Positions 1 to 6,887 of a stretch of DNA of 12,381 nucleotides are shown piece by piece. Source of the stretch: DASVDK01 sp036381125 [NCBI: Thermodesulfobacteriota bacterium] (GTDB lineage: Bacteria > DASVDK01); the NCBI GenBank assembly GCA_036381125.1, contig DASVDK010000251.1, positions 1 to 12,381 of the forward strand, given 5' to 3'. The first letter of the stretch is position 1; each line of letters starts with the position of its first letter. The position numbers and the translations under genes are program-made. The notes under the pieces were generated by a model. That model made no database searches. It was given only the letters and a program-made list of their open reading frames with translations, and was not told the origin of the DNA.

Positions 1-1257
1 CCGTCACGGCGACGACCCGCCTCGGCTCGAGCCGGCGCTCGGGCGCCTCGAGGCCGCGGCGCAGGACGCGCAGGGCCGGGATGCGGGCCAGCCGCAGGAG
101 CGGCAGCCAGGCGAAGAGGACCGCCATCAGCACGCCGAGGAGCACCCCGCGCAGCAGCGCGGGGACCGAGACGGTGAACGGGATGGCGATCGGGAGAAAC
201 TCCGCGAGGAGCGAGGGGAGCGCGAGCTGCGCGAGGGTGCCGACGGCGGCGCCGACGAGACCGCCCGCGACGCCGAGGACGACGGCCTGCACGACGAACA
301 CCGCCACGATCTCGCGCCCCGTGGCGCCGAGGCAGCGCAGCACGGCGACGGCGTCGAGCTGCCGGCTCACGTGCGCCGCCACCTGACTGCCGACGCCGAC
401 GCCGGCCAGGACGACCGTCGCCAGCGACAGGAGCCCGAGGTAGTCGCCGAGCCGGTCGAGGAACCGGCGCAGGGCCGGCTGCGCCTCCTCGAAGGTCGCC
501 ACCCGCACCGCGGGGTCGGGGATGTCGCGCGCCACGATCCGGGCGAGCCGCCGCACGTGGGCCGCGGTGCCGACCTCGCCCGGCAGCTTCACGAGGGTCC
601 GGTAGCGGACGCGGCTGCCGGTCTGGACCAGCTCCGTGGCCGACAGCTCGGAGAGGGCGATGACCACCCTGGGACCGGCCGAGAAGGCGGCCACCGAGCG
701 GTCCGGCTCGTCCACGATGACCCCGGCCACCGTGAAGCGCGCCCGGCCGAGCGTCAGGCTGTCGCCCACCCGCAGGCCGAGCTGCCCGAGGAGTTCGGGA
801 TGGACGACCGCCGCGGGCCCGGTCGCGAGCCGGTCGACGGCGTCGCGCGGCTCGGTGACGAGGCTGCCGTAGAAGGGGTAGCCGGGACCGATCGCCCTGA
901 GCTCGACGAGCCGGGTCGCCGGGGGGGCCGCCGGGTCGGGCCGGTCCGCGGCCGACGCCATCGTGACCAGCTCGACGACCTGCACGGTCGCCGCGCCCGG
1001 CCCGATCGCGCGGCCGAGCGCCGCCTGCTCGTCCGGCTCGAGCGGCCGGCGGGCGGAGACCTCGAGATCGGCGGCGAGCAGCCGCCGCGCCTCGCTGCGG
1101 ACGGCGCGGTCGAGCAGGGCGGAGAAGGACTCCACCGCGACGAGCGAGGCGACCCCCGCGGCGATGCAGGCGACGACGAAGAGGAGCCGCCGCCTGGCGC
1201 CGCGCAGGCTGCGCAGCGCCGTGACCGCGGCAAAGCGCCAGCGGCTCGCGGGGGCCC

Positions 1258-1261
<4 letters not shown>
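1..1261 (-). CDS. ybbP: YbbP-like ABC transporter permease, FtsX/MacB superfamily (partial, 3' end off window)
   Basis: I translated the minus strand from the GTG at 1261 and found one uninterrupted frame of 420 codons to the window edge. The first helix is at about residues 25-43 ([20 protein letters not shown]). A large extracytoplasmic domain spans about 45-265. Three further helices follow at about 273-298, 316-345 and 366-391. The sequence [11 protein letters not shown] at 308-318 resembles the conserved cytoplasmic loop of FtsX domains. A linker then leads to what should be a second FtsX half: YbbP proteins are about 800 residues, so roughly half is missing here. The GTG start overlaps the TGA stop of the ATPase gene (GTGA), indicating translational coupling. 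Family members with a YbbA-type ATPase are thought to act on lipids, lipoproteins or envelope substrates rather than small solutes; the substrate here is unknown. The ATPase pairing and the adjacent divergent tesA support YbbP over LolC or MacB. Confidence 0.85.
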
Positions 1262-1960
<699 letters not shown>

Positions 1961-1962
<2 letters not shown>

Positions 1963-2719
1963 GTCGTCGCTGTTCGTCCTCTCATACCGCCGGCGCCTCG
2001 CGTCCACCGTGACCCGGGCCGCCGTGGCGCTCGTCGCGCCGCTCCTGGCCGCCGCCTGCTCGCCGCCGAGTCAGCCCCCGGAGCCGCAGACCGCCGAGGC
2101 GGTCGCCGCCCCCTCGCCTCGGCCGGACCTCCCCGCCGTCGTCTTCCTCGGCGACAGTCTAACGGCCGGTTACGGGCTTGCCGAGGAGCAGGCCTTTCCC
2201 GCCCTCCTCGAGGCGCGCATGCGCGAGGAGGGGCTCGACCTGCCGGTGGTGAACGCCGGGGTGTCGGGCGACACCACCGCGGGCGGGCTCTCGCGGCTCG
2301 ACTGGATCTTTCGCCAACGGGTCGGCGTCCTCGTCGTCGCCCTCGGGGCCAACGACGGCCTGCGGGGGGTGCCGGTGGCCGAGACCCGGCGCAACCTCGC
2401 ACAGATCATCGAGCGAGGCAAGTCCGCAGGGGCCCGGGTGGTGCTCGCCGGGATGAAGCTCCCCGTCAACTACGGCCCGCAGTACCGAAGCGAGTTCGAG
2501 GCCATCTACCCCGAGCTGGCGCGCCAGTACGACGTGCCGCTCGTCCCCTTCCTGCTCGAGGGGGTGGGGGGCGTCGCCCGCCTCAACCAGGCGGACGGCA
2601 TCCATCCCACGGCGGAGGGCCAGCGAATCATCGCCGACCACCTCTGGCCCGTGCTCGCCCCCGTGTTGCGAGAGACCGCAAAGCAGACCGAGGCCACCGG
2701 CCTCACGACCGTCCGCTGA
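1961..2719 (+). CDS. tesA: TesA-like SGNH/GDSL esterase (arylesterase/lysophospholipase L1), putative lipoprotein
   Basis: About 252 residues when started at the ATG at 1961. Block I is FLGDSLTAGYG with the nucleophilic Ser. Block II includes NAGVSGDTT with the oxyanion Gly, block III is LGANDGLRG with the oxyanion Asn, and block V is DGIHPTAEG with the catalytic Asp and His. This is the full TesA-type SGNH hydrolase set. TesA enzymes hydrolyse acyl thioesters, aryl esters and lysophospholipids in the periplasm. The N terminus carries Arg residues, a hydrophobic stretch (AAVALVAPLLAAAC) and a Cys followed by SPPS, so it looks like a lipoprotein signal although -3 is Ala rather than Leu. The start is uncertain. 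The frame is open far upstream over ybbA, and a GTG at 2009 would also keep a complete signal peptide. Divergence from a ybbA-ybbP pair supports the assignment. Confidence 0.92.
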
Positions 2720-2733
2720 GACGGGTCAGGCCG

Positions 2734-2753
2734 CGAGGCGATTCTCCGCCTCG
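2734..2753 (+). terminator. Short hairpin after tesA
   Basis: CGAGGCG (2734-2740) and CGCCTCG (2747-2753) form a perfect 7-bp stem with a 6-nt loop, 15 bases after the tesA stop. It is nested inside a longer possible pairing of GGGTCAGGCC (2723-2732) with GGCCTGACCC (2768-2777). No T-run follows directly, so intrinsic termination is an inference from its position between convergent genes. Confidence 0.4.
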
Positions 2754-2754
2754 G

Positions 2755-2829
2755 TGGAAAATGGAAAGGCCTGACCCCTTGGAAAACGGAAAGGCCTGAC
2801 CCCCTGGAAAATGGAAAGGCCTGACCCCA
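2755..2829. repeat. Three tandem copies of a 25-bp repeat
   Basis: Three contiguous 25-bp units lie at 2755-2779, 2780-2804 and 2805-2829. They differ only at the eighth base (T, C, T) and the last base (T, C, A). Each reads TGGAAAA, then (T/C)GGAAA, then GGCCTGACCCC plus one variable base. They are far less GC-rich than their surroundings. The GGCCTGACCC core is present inverted at 2723-2732 (GGGTCAGGCC) and as GGTCAGG at 2835-2841, on either side of the array. They fill the gap between the convergent tesA and aminotransferase genes. The layout resembles REP-like intergenic repeats, but no associated transposase is present here. Confidence 0.85.
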
Positions 2830-2841
2830 CGCGAGGTCAGG
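2820..2841 (-). terminator. Hairpin over the aminotransferase stop codon
   Basis: CCTGACC (2820-2826) and GGTCAGG (2835-2841) form a 7-bp stem with an 8-nt loop. The right arm contains the TGA stop of the minus-strand aminotransferase gene (2837-2839). Read on the minus strand, the stem is followed by pyrimidine-rich CCTTTCCATTTTCC supplied by the repeat units. This could serve as a termination or 3'-end stabilising signal. The function is inferred; the inverted repeat itself is visible. Confidence 0.35.
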
Positions 2842-4036
2842 TGGATACGCGGGCGAGGAGGCGTCGGGTGGCCTCCTCGAAGACCTCGGCCTCCGGGAGG
2901 AGGCTCACCACCAGGTACGCCTCGGAGGGGAAGTCGAAGAAGTAGCCGGGGTGGACGAGCACGTCGTCCCGGTCGAGGAGCGAGAGCGCGAGCGCCTCCT
3001 CGCCTTCCCCGCGGGGGACCTGCAGGATCGCGTACCACCCCCCCTCGGCCGGCAGGAGCCGGCAGGGCGAGCCTGGACCGAGCCGGGCGGCGAGCCGCGC
3101 GCGGTTCGTCGAGACGCGGTCGAGGATCGCCCCCCGGATCCGCGGCGCGAGGTCGAGGAGGGCCGGCAGCGCGGCCTGGACCGGCGTCGAGACCGAGAGG
3201 AACGTGTCCGCCACCAGGTCGAGCCGCTCGAGGGCCGCGGCCACACGCGCGGCGGGGCCCGAGGCGACGAGCCAGCCGAGCTTGAGCTGCGGCAGCCCGG
3301 CCACCTTCGAGAGGCCGTTCAGCGCGAAGGCGAGCGGCGCGTCGCCGGACGGAAGGTCCCGGAGCCCTCCCGCGACCGTCCCGGCCCGCTCCGGGTCGGG
3401 TCCGTACGCGAAGTCGGCGAAGACCTCGTCCGTGATCAGGGCAAGGCCGCGCGACGCGCAGAGCGAGGCGATGGCGGCCGCCTCGCGCCGGGTCAGGAAG
3501 GAGCCGGTCGGGTTGTTGGGGCTCACCACCACCACGGCCCGCGCGCGCGCCTCGTCGCGCGCCGTCGCCGCCAGCGCGTCGAGGTCGATGCGCCACTCGT
3601 CCCCGTCGAAGCGGACCGGATAGGGGACCGTCCGCACGGGCGAGAGCGCGGCGAGGTGGTCGAGGAGCGGGTAGCTCGGCGCCGGGACGAGCAGGGTGTC
3701 GCCGGGGTCGCAGAGGACGGTGAAGAGGAACGAATAGGCCTCGCTCGTGCTGGCCGTGAGGACGACCCGCGCCGGGTCCACCGCGGCGCCCCGCGCGGCG
3801 TAGTAGCGGGCGACCGCCTCCCGCGCCGGCCGCGCGCCCCGCGGGTCGGGCGTGTAGACCAGCGCCTCGGGGCGGGCAAGCGCGGCGAGGATCGCCTCGC
3901 CGGGGTAGGGGAGCCCGCATCGCGTCGGGTTCGACGCGGTCAGGTCGAGCACGCGCGCCCCGGCCGCCCGCTTCGCCTCGAGGAGGCGGGCAAGCGCGTT
4001 CGGCGCGAGGGGGATGGCGGTGCGGCGCGAGAGCAC
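2837..4036 (-). CDS. PLP-dependent aminotransferase, class I/II (fold type I)
   Basis: A 399-residue aspartate-aminotransferase-fold enzyme of typical length, starting at GTG 4036. Visible landmarks are SPNNPTG (172-178, cofactor-binding Asn), TDEVFADF (202-209, Asp203 for the pyridine nitrogen) and LSK with the Schiff-base Lys244. It transfers an amino group between an amino acid and a 2-oxo acid in the cytoplasm; the substrate is unknown. Two usual anchors differ. Eight residues after Lys244, where many family members have the phosphate-binding Arg, there is Lys252 (GLPQLKLGW). The C-terminal segment reads YLVVSLLPE, with no Arg at the place that usually grips the substrate carboxylate. From memory, a GLPQLKLGW-type subfamily with these features exists, so this is probably subfamily character rather than damage. 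The gene stands alone, convergent with tesA and divergent from the BI-1 gene. A TACACT six bases before the GTG suggests a leaderless message. Confidence 0.9.
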   Translation of the reverse strand: MLSRRTAIPLAPNALARLLEAKRAAGARVLDLTASNPTRCGLPYPGEAILAALARPEALVYTPDPRGARPAREAVARYYAARGAAVDPARVVLTASTSEAYSFLFTVLCDPGDTLLVPAPSYPLLDHLAALSPVRTVPYPVRFDGDEWRIDLDALAATARDEARARAVVVVSPNNPTGSFLTRREAAAIASLCASRGLALITDEVFADFAYGPDPERAGTVAGGLRDLPSGDAPLAFALNGLSKVAGLPQLKLGWLVASGPAARVAAALERLDLVADTFLSVSTPVQAALPALLDLAPRIRGAILDRVSTNRARLAARLGPGSPCRLLPAEGGWYAILQVPRGEGEEALALSLLDRDDVLVHPGYFFDFPSEAYLVVSLLPEAEVFEEATRRLLARVST

Positions 4037-4042
4037 GGGCAG

Positions 4043-4048
4043 AGTGTA
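4043..4048 (-). promoter_or_regulatory. Possible -10 element of a leaderless aminotransferase transcript
   Basis: On the minus strand TACACT ends six bases before the GTG start at 4036, so transcription would begin at or next to the start codon. No good -35 hexamer is visible at 17 bp spacing, and no Shine-Dalgarno lies in the gap. Weak support. Confidence 0.3.
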
Positions 4049-4108
4049 GCGGCTCGGCCGGCGGGACGAGACGGCGGCCTGCTCGCGTGGACCCGCGACC
4101 GGCCGTGC

Positions 4109-4137
4109 TTGACCGGGCCGATGGTTTGACGTATACC
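4109..4137 (+). promoter_or_regulatory. Sigma70-type promoter of the BI-1/YccA gene
   Basis: TTGACC (4109-4114) and TATACC (4132-4137) are separated by exactly 17 bp, each matching the housekeeping consensus at five (-35) and four (-10) of six bases. Transcription would start near 4144, giving a leader of about 48 bases that includes the ribosome binding site at 4182-4188. It lies in the 155-bp gap between the divergent aminotransferase and BI-1 genes and stands out in otherwise GC-rich sequence. Confidence 0.65.
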
Positions 4138-4181
4138 GCGGGGACCGGGCCGGACCCGGGTGCGGACCTGCTGGTCCGCCC

Positions 4182-4188
4182 AGGAGGG
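4182..4188 (+). promoter_or_regulatory. Ribosome binding site fixing the BI-1 start
   Basis: AGGAGGG lies three bases before ATG 4192, a near-perfect Shine-Dalgarno. It selects this ATG over the in-frame upstream ATG at 4087, which has no such site and would place the promoter inside the gene. Confidence 0.75.
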
Positions 4189-4191
4189 TAC

Positions 4192-4920
4192 ATGTCTAGC
4201 GAGTTCGGACGCGGACCGGGGATGGGCGAGCAGGTCCTCCGGGCGCCGTACGTGGTCGAGGCGGCCCAGCGGGCGTTCCTCTGGCGCGTCTACCAGTGGA
4301 TGGCCGTCGGGCTCGGCCTCACCGGGCTGGTCGCCTACTGGGTGGCCGGGTCGGAGGCCGCGCTGCGCCTCGTCTACGGCACGCCGTTCGTGATGCTCGG
4401 CCTCTTCCTCGCCACGCTCGGCCTCGTCTTCTTCATCGGCCGGGCGGCTGCGAGCCTGTCGCCGGGCCAGACCGGGGCGCTCTTCGTCCTCTACGCCGGT
4501 CTCATGGGGGTGCTCCTCTCCTCCGTCTTCGTCCGCTACACGTCGGAGTCGATCGCCTCGACGTTCTTCGTCACGGCCGGCACCTTCGGGGTGACGAGCG
4601 TCTTCGGGTTCGTGACCAGGCGCGACCTCTCGGGGCTCGGCAGCTTCCTCTTCATGGGATTGGTCGGGCTCATCATCGCGAGCGTCGTGAACTGGTTCCT
4701 CATGAGCCCGATGATCACCTGGGTCACCACCTACATCGGCGTCGGCATCTTCGTCGGCCTGACGGCCTACGACACCCAGAAGCTCAAGACGATCGGCGCA
4801 ACGGTCGACCCCGACGCGGCGGCGACGCAGTCCATCGCCATCCAGGGGGCGCTCGCGCTCTACCTCGACTTCGTCAACCTCTTCCTCTTCCTCCTCCGAC
4901 TCTTCGGCAACCGCAGGTAG
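4192..4920 (+). CDS. Bax inhibitor-1/YccA family integral membrane protein
   Basis: A 242-residue polytopic inner-membrane protein, typical of the BI-1 (YbhL/YccA/YetJ) family. Seven hydrophobic helices can be placed at about residues 36-52, 63-83, 94-114, 122-140, 149-170, 175-193 and 218-238. The family-defining acidic residues in the last helices are present: Asp194 in TAYDTQKLK and Asp226 in LYLDFVNLFLFLLRLFG. They correspond to the aspartate pair proposed as the pH sensor of the calcium-leak channel in Bacillus YetJ. Bacterial members act in calcium leak or, for E. coli YccA, modulate the FtsH protease; which applies here cannot be told from sequence. The hydrophilic N terminus (MSSEFGRGPGMGEQ) is short. 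The gene has its own promoter (4109-4137) and is followed by a strong hairpin, so it appears monocistronic. Confidence 0.93.
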   Translation: MSSEFGRGPGMGEQVLRAPYVVEAAQRAFLWRVYQWMAVGLGLTGLVAYWVAGSEAALRLVYGTPFVMLGLFLATLGLVFFIGRAAASLSPGQTGALFVLYAGLMGVLLSSVFVRYTSESIASTFFVTAGTFGVTSVFGFVTRRDLSGLGSFLFMGLVGLIIASVVNWFLMSPMITWVTTYIGVGIFVGLTAYDTQKLKTIGATVDPDAAATQSIAIQGALALYLDFVNLFLFLLRLFGNRR

Positions 4921-4929
4921 ACGCCGTAC

Positions 4930-4960
4930 GGGGCGGAGCGCCGCTCGCGCGCTCCGCCCC
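4930..4960 (+). terminator. Strong 12-bp hairpin after the BI-1 gene
   Basis: GGGGCGGAGCGC (4930-4941) and GCGCTCCGCCCC (4949-4960) pair perfectly over 12 bp with a 7-nt loop, starting 9 bases after the BI-1 stop. No U-run follows, which is common in very GC-rich genomes. It probably terminates or stabilises the BI-1 message and separates it from the alcohol dehydrogenase gene. Confidence 0.6.
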
Positions 4961-4967
4961 CGCGTGG

Positions 4968-4973
4968 CACACT
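4968..4973 (+). promoter_or_regulatory. Possible -10 element of a leaderless alcohol dehydrogenase transcript
   Basis: CACACT ends six bases before ATG 4980, the same geometry as TACACT before the aminotransferase GTG. No Shine-Dalgarno is seen in the gap and no recognisable -35 is present upstream, where the hairpin arm lies. Weak support. Confidence 0.2.
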
Positions 4974-4979
4974 CTCGTC

Positions 4980-5978
4980 ATGCGCGCGTGGGTCGTCGAG
5001 CGTACGGGGCCCATCGACGGGGGGGCGGTCGTGAGGCGGGTCGACCGCGACGTGCCGCGTCCGGCCCCCGGCGAGGCGCTCGTTCGGGTCCTCGCCTGCG
5101 GCGTCTGCCGGACCGACCTGCACGCGGTCGAGGGCGACCTCGATCTGCCCGCGCTCCCGCTCGTCCCCGGCCACCAGGCGGTGGGGGAGGTCGTCGAGGC
5201 GCCGGCCGGCAGCGGGCTCGCCGCCGGCGACCGCGTCGGGATCCCGTGGCTGCGCTGGACGTGCGGCCGCTGCCGGTTCTGCCGCTCGGGCCGCGAGAAC
5301 CTCTGCCCGGACGCCCGCTTCACCGGCTTCCACGCGGACGGCGGCTACGCGGACTACGCCACCGTGCCGGCCGCCTTCGCGCTGCCGCTGCCGGCCGCCC
5401 TCGCCCCGGTCGATGCGGCCCCCCTGCTCTGCGCCGGCGTGATCGGCTTCCGGGCGCTCAGGCTCTCGGGGATCCGACCCGGCGGGCGGCTCGGCCTCTA
5501 CGGCTTCGGCGCCGCCGCGCACCTCGCCGTCCAGGTGGCGTCCCACTGGGGCTGCGAGACCTTCGTCTTCACGAGGTCGGGCGAGCACGCGGCCCTTGCC
5601 CGCTCCCTCGGGGCCGCCTGGGCGGGGCGGTCGGACGAGACGCCTCCCGCGCCGCTCGACGCCGCCGTCGTGTTCGCGCCGGCCGGCGCCGTCGTGCCGC
5701 ACGCGCTGCGCGCGCTCGACCGCGGCGGCACCGTGGCCATCGCCGGCATCCACATGACGCCGATCCCGTCGCTCGACTACGACCGCGACCTCTTCCTCGA
5801 GCGCGTGCTCCGCAGCGTCACGGCCAACACGCGGGAGGACGCCCGCGAGTTCCTCCGCCTCGCGGCCGAGATCCCCGTGCGCACCGCCGTCGAGCGGGTC
5901 CCCTTCGACCGGGCCCGCGAGGCGCTCGTCCGCCTCGCGCGCGGCGAGGTGCAGGGGGCCGCCGTCCTGGAGATGTAG
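4980..5978 (+). CDS. Zinc-dependent alcohol dehydrogenase (medium-chain MDR family)
   Basis: A 332-residue cytoplasmic MDR oxidoreductase of the AdhA/AdhP type. Catalytic zinc ligands are Cys43 (GVCRTDLH), His65 (PGHQAVGEV) and Cys151 (LLCAG). The structural zinc site is Cys95, Cys98, Cys101 and Cys109. The Rossmann glycine motif is LYGFGAAAH (173-181), for NAD(P)H. The usual GHE after the catalytic His is GHQ here, which I believe is common in this subfamily. Oxidation of a primary alcohol or reduction of an aldehyde is expected; the physiological substrate is unknown. The ATG at 4980 is chosen because the conserved MRAWVVERTG start aligns with the family. The frame is open upstream through the BI-1 gene, but that is a shadow. 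The gene lies between a strong hairpin and the IclR promoter, so it is probably transcribed alone. Confidence 0.92.
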   Translation: MRAWVVERTGPIDGGAVVRRVDRDVPRPAPGEALVRVLACGVCRTDLHAVEGDLDLPALPLVPGHQAVGEVVEAPAGSGLAAGDRVGIPWLRWTCGRCRFCRSGRENLCPDARFTGFHADGGYADYATVPAAFALPLPAALAPVDAAPLLCAGVIGFRALRLSGIRPGGRLGLYGFGAAAHLAVQVASHWGCETFVFTRSGEHAALARSLGAAWAGRSDETPPAPLDAAVVFAPAGAVVPHALRALDRGGTVAIAGIHMTPIPSLDYDRDLFLERVLRSVTANTREDAREFLRLAAEIPVRTAVERVPFDRAREALVRLARGEVQGAAVLEM

Positions 5979-5993
5979 CCGCCGGTCGGCGGC
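5978..5993 (+). terminator. Small GC hairpin at the alcohol dehydrogenase stop
   Basis: GCCGCC (5978-5983) and GGCGGC (5988-5993) form a 6-bp stem with a GGTC loop, beginning at the last base of the stop codon. It lies upstream of the IclR promoter. Short GC palindromes are frequent by chance at this base composition, so support is weak. Confidence 0.3.
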
Positions 5994-6012
5994 GGGCCGC
6001 CAGAACGCCGGT

Positions 6013-6041
6013 TTGACGAGCGTCCGCCCGGGCGATAGAGT
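6013..6041 (+). promoter_or_regulatory. Sigma70-type promoter of the IclR regulator gene
   Basis: TTGACG (6013-6018) and TAGAGT (6036-6041) are spaced by 17 bp; the spacer contains the palindrome CGCCCGGGCG (6025-6034). The start point would be near 6048, just before the TTG at 6051 and about 14 bases before the IclR-type operator. It probably drives the regulator and, by read-through, the catabolic genes behind it. Confidence 0.6.
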
Positions 6042-6050
6042 TTTTCCACG

Positions 6051-6872
6051 TTGCAAGCGCATGTTTCGCATAGTGAAACAAAGGCGCGGCGCGCCGCGTA
6101 CGACGTGGCGGTGCTCGGCAAGGCCCTCGCCATCGTCGAGTCGCTCGTCGACGGCGCCACGCTCGGCGTGAGCGAGCTCAGCGATCGGACCGGCGCGAGC
6201 AAGGCGTCGGTGTTCCGCATCCTCGCCACGCTCGAGCGCCGCGGCTACGTCGCGAAGGATCCGGTGAGCCGCAAGTACCGGCCCGGACCGCGGCTGCTCG
6301 CCGTCGCGTGCGGGCTGGTCTCCGGGCACGACCTCGTGCAGGGGGCGAGGCCCGTGCTCGCGGCGCTCCACGCGGAGTTCGACGAGACGGTCAACCTCGG
6401 GATCCTCAGCGAGGGGCAGGTGCTGTACCTCGACATCCTCGAGAGGAGCCACGGACTTCGCATGGCCGCGCGCGTCGGCAGCCGCCACCCGCTGCACAGC
6501 ACCGCACTCGGCAAGGCGATCCTCGCCTGGCTGCCGGCCGACGAGGCGAGGCGGCTCCTCCCGGAGGGGCGTTTCGAGCGACGGACCCCGCGCAGCGTCA
6601 CCGCGTGGCCGTCGCTCGAGCGGCAGCTCGCCGCCTTCCGGAAGCAGGGGTACGCGGTGGACGACGAGGAGAACGAGGCCGGCGTGCGCTGCGTCGGCGC
6701 GCCGATCCTGGACGTTCGCGGTCGGCCGGTGGCGACCGTCAGCGTGGCGGGCCCCGCCTCGCGCCTGCGCGACGCGACGATCCGCCGGATCGGCCGGCGG
6801 CTGGTCGACGCGGCGTCGGAGATCGCGGAGCGGATGGGCTACCGCGGCCGCGGCGGAGCCTCGGTCTCCTGA
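6051..6872 (+). CDS. IclR-family transcriptional regulator
   Basis: A 273-residue regulator with the two expected parts. A winged helix-turn-helix lies at about residues 18-80 (LGVSELSDRTGASKASVFRI, then the wing KDPVSRKYRPG). An IclR effector-binding domain spans about 95-265, with the family signatures HSTALGKAILAW (149-160) and GVRCVGAPI (211-219). Such proteins bind a small-molecule effector, often a metabolite of the controlled pathway. The start is uncertain. TTG 6051 gives a normal 16-residue lead before the conserved YDVAVLGKALAIVESL, but it has no ribosome binding site and would put the operator inside the coding region. The in-frame GTGs at 6105 and 6111 would cut into the conserved start. 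The catabolic genes begin within a few bases of its stop, so it probably controls them as well as itself. Confidence 0.93.
   Translation: MQAHVSHSETKARRAAYDVAVLGKALAIVESLVDGATLGVSELSDRTGASKASVFRILATLERRGYVAKDPVSRKYRPGPRLLAVACGLVSGHDLVQGARPVLAALHAEFDETVNLGILSEGQVLYLDILERSHGLRMAARVGSRHPLHSTALGKAILAWLPADEARRLLPEGRFERRTPRSVTAWPSLERQLAAFRKQGYAVDDEENEAGVRCVGAPILDVRGRPVATVSVAGPASRLRDATIRRIGRRLVDAASEIAERMGYRGRGGASVS
6062..6080 (+). promoter_or_regulatory. IclR-type operator (palindrome)
   Basis: TGTTTC (6062-6067) and GAAACA (6075-6080) are perfect 6-bp arms around a 7-bp centre, with an additional matching pair (6069/6073). IclR-family proteins typically bind such short inverted repeats with TTTC/GAAA arms. 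The site lies just downstream of the predicted start of transcription, suited to autorepression. It also lies inside the reading frame if TTG 6051 is the true start. Confidence 0.6.
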
Positions 6873-6876
6873 GCGA

Positions 6877-6882
6877 TGAGGA
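6877..6882 (+). promoter_or_regulatory. Ribosome binding site deciding the M81 peptidase start
   Basis: TGAGGA lies five bases before ATG 6888. It favours that codon over ATG 6876, which has no suitable site and would add MRTR in front of the conserved MRLAVLGLHHETNTF. Confidence 0.55.
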
Positions 6883-6887
6883 CGCGG

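Noticed and set aside
2703-4193. A 496-codon minus-strand frame containing the 25-bp repeats
   Set aside because: It is a shifted frame of the aminotransferase gene, Arg/Pro/Gly rich and motif-free; the repeats are intergenic.
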